NCBI GenBank assembly: GCA_012523775.1
Contig: JAAYTK010000043.1
Location: forward strand, 1 to 34,357
Direction of reading: 5' to 3'
From: Clostridiales bacterium
GTDB lineage: Bacteria; Bacillota; Clostridia; Lachnospirales; Lachnospiraceae
DNA: 34,357 nucleotides
The position numbers were made by a program, and so were the translations under genes. Shown piece by piece: positions 33,272-34,357 of this stretch. How positions within the stretch are numbered: position 1 is the first letter of the stretch; the number at the start of each line of letters is the position of its first letter. The notes below the pieces were generated by a model. The model did not search any database, had not been told where the DNA came from, and saw nothing but the letters and a program-made list of their open reading frames with translations.

Positions 33272-33712
33272 TTAAGTCATTATATCAATTAATAATCCCC
33301 TGATTTCATCTATCTTATTAAGAATTAAAAGATGATCTTTCTCATCCTTAATAAGCTCAAGTGCAAGTTCGTCCAGCTCCTTGTTAACCAGTTTAATCAT
33401 AGTATAGACTCTGTGTCTGCCCTTTCTGTCAAGAAAATTCTCTCTCGAAAACTTATGAGACCTACTGACAATCTCATTCATAAATTCTCTGATTAATTCT
33501 CTGTAGCGTTTCATATCCCGCACGTCCATATGCTTGCTTATCTTTTTGCCCTGTGCGGATATCTCGTCCAGCATAAAGTTAAGTCTGGCTTGAAGGTTTT
33601 GATCCTCTATATGTGAAACCAAGGTAAACTTAAAAGAACCGTCCGTTTCCTGTACCGGAGGCTTCGGTGTTGGTTGATTAACCTGCTGAGCCTGATTTAC
33701 CTTGATATCCAT
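33272..33712 (-). CDS. yaaR: YaaR-family protein (DUF327)
   Basis: A 146-residue mainly helical protein with a Pro/Gln-rich N-terminus (about 1-25) and the family core ([61 protein letters not shown]). The family is DUF327/YaaR, found in the same place (after tmk or gmk, before holB) in most Firmicutes. No biochemical function is known. It has a good ribosome binding site (AAGGGAG). A TATAAT at 33744-33749 may allow an internal promoter. Confidence 0.93.
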   Translation of the reverse strand: MDIKVNQAQQVNQPTPKPPVQETDGSFKFTLVSHIEDQNLQARLNFMLDEISAQGKKISKHMDVRDMKRYRELIREFMNEIVSRSHKFSRENFLDRKGRHRVYTMIKLVNKELDELALELIKDEKDHLLILNKIDEIRGLLIDIMT

Positions 33713-33780
33713 GGGATACTCCCTTCTTAATAAATGTATAATGATTATATCATAAAAAAGCTCTGATTACATTATATATT

Positions 33781-34357
33781 TTATCGGCTCTTATTGTCTT
33801 TGATATCATTTATTATTTCCTGCAGGCATATGTTAATATCAAGATTCATATATCGCTTGGTTATTCCGTATTTTGCTATATTTTCTTCGGAGAAATCCTC
33901 ATCATCCGCAAGATACCTTCTACATAACTCGGCATATTTTGGCTCTGCCTGCTTTTGTTCTCTGCGAAGTGCACGCATAAGACGTATACCGTCTTCTACT
34001 TCAATATATAAGGGAATGACTCTGTCTTTTCCATAATAATCCCTAATTTGTCCATAGCTTTGTAGGGTTCCATGCATAATATAATCATGACTGCCAAGAT
34101 CAATCTGACCGTCATCTACGGTAAAATAATGCCATTCTCCGTGTATTGTATTATAAGAACGGTGTTCTATTACCTTGTTCTGTTTTTTAAGTTCCTTAAG
34201 CCTTGCTTCATCTACAAAAAAATACTCTACTCCGTCTGTTTCTGATTTCCTGATTGGTCTTGTGGTATACATTATAACGCTTCTTAATCCTAATTCTTCA
34301 TGTTCCAAAAGCTTTTTGTATATTGTATCTTTACCTGTTGCACTCTTTCCGATGACT
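33781..34357 (-). CDS. gmk: Guanylate kinase-like protein, N-terminus cut by window edge
   Basis: The frame is open to the right window edge; the visible protein begins VIGKSATGKDTIYKKLLEH. This is the end of the P-loop (GKSATGKDT), so about ten N-terminal residues are missing and a start inside the window would be wrong. TTRPIRKSETDGVEYFFV is the GMP-binding block of guanylate kinases (with a Ser for the usual Pro and Asp-Gly-Val-Glu-Tyr conserved). The reaction is GMP plus ATP to GDP plus ADP. This is the first visible gene of the yaaR-holB-ricT operon. A second gmk elsewhere (near rpoZ) is usual in Firmicutes, so this may be the accessory copy or a dNMP-kinase relative. Confidence 0.88.
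   Translation of the reverse strand, partial: VIGKSATGKDTIYKKLLEHEELGLRSVIMYTTRPIRKSETDGVEYFFVDEARLKELKKQNKVIEHRSYNTIHGEWHYFTVDDGQIDLGSHDYIMHGTLQSYGQIRDYYGKDRVIPLYIEVEDGIRLMRALRREQKQAEPKYAELCRRYLADDEDFSEENIAKYGITKRYMNLDINICLQEIINDIKDNKSR

Noticed and set aside
1-34357. CRISPR arrays, insertion sequences, prophage, tRNA or 16S/23S rRNA genes
   Set aside because: I found no regularly spaced repeats, no transposase or integrase frames, no terminal inverted repeats, and no tRNA cloverleaf or rRNA signature on either strand.

Overview
This is a 34.4 kb stretch of a low-GC Firmicutes chromosome, most probably a spore-forming, anaerobic member of the Lachnospiraceae (Clostridia). Supporting signs are spmA/spmB, an AbrB-type regulator, a YtvI-like membrane protein, the Firmicutes order gmk-yaaR-holB-ricT(yaaT)-trmN6-rsmI, a large Bacillus/Clostridium-type SRP RNA next to tadA, a stand-alone anaerobic NrdG-type activase, and several large proteins of a type I associate with Lachnospiraceae. 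I see no phage, insertion sequence, CRISPR array, tRNA or 16S/23S rRNA; it reads as core chromosome. Most genes are on the minus strand. Both edges cut a gene.

Region 1 (1-9.8 kb). Reading along the minus strand: a SAM-I riboswitch and metK, then a histidine kinase and response regulator with no visible break. Next come a consensus promoter and a roughly 160-nt leader. The leader can fold either as a three-stem structure or as an intrinsic terminator. It precedes a four-gene set: a TM1266-type (FeFe-hydrogenase-associated) small regulator, a lipoprotein solute-binding protein, a permease and an ATPase of the NitT/TauT ABC type. I do not recognise the leader as a known riboswitch class and consider it the best candidate for something undescribed. 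A cytidylate-kinase-like protein and a truncated AI-2E/YtvI-family membrane protein follow. On the plus strand an HD-GYP protein diverges from metK.

Region 2 (9.8-19 kb). murA; a small Ig-like-fold protein; a two-gene operon of unknown function (a 777-residue protein with a degenerate cyclic-nucleotide-binding domain, then a TPR plus AAA-like ATPase with an acidic linker); the SRP RNA gene; tadA; an nrdG-like radical SAM activase; and a Lachnospiraceae-type protein of unknown function.

Region 3 (19-28 kb). carB without carA beside it, rsmA and tatD (probably one transcript); a two-gene AmmeMemoRadiSam locus in which the Memo/LigB-like and AMMECR1 domains are fused; spmA-spmB; and a divergent abrB with tandem promoters and a structured leader.

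Region 4 (28-34.4 kb). A long, tightly packed operon running leftward from a 5'-truncated guanylate kinase: yaaR, holB, ricT, trmN6, rsmI and a membrane-anchored TPR protein with a MORN-like C-terminal part, ending at a bidirectional terminator shared with abrB. It combines DNA replication, rRNA and tRNA methylation and RNA-processing control, as in Bacillus and Clostridium.
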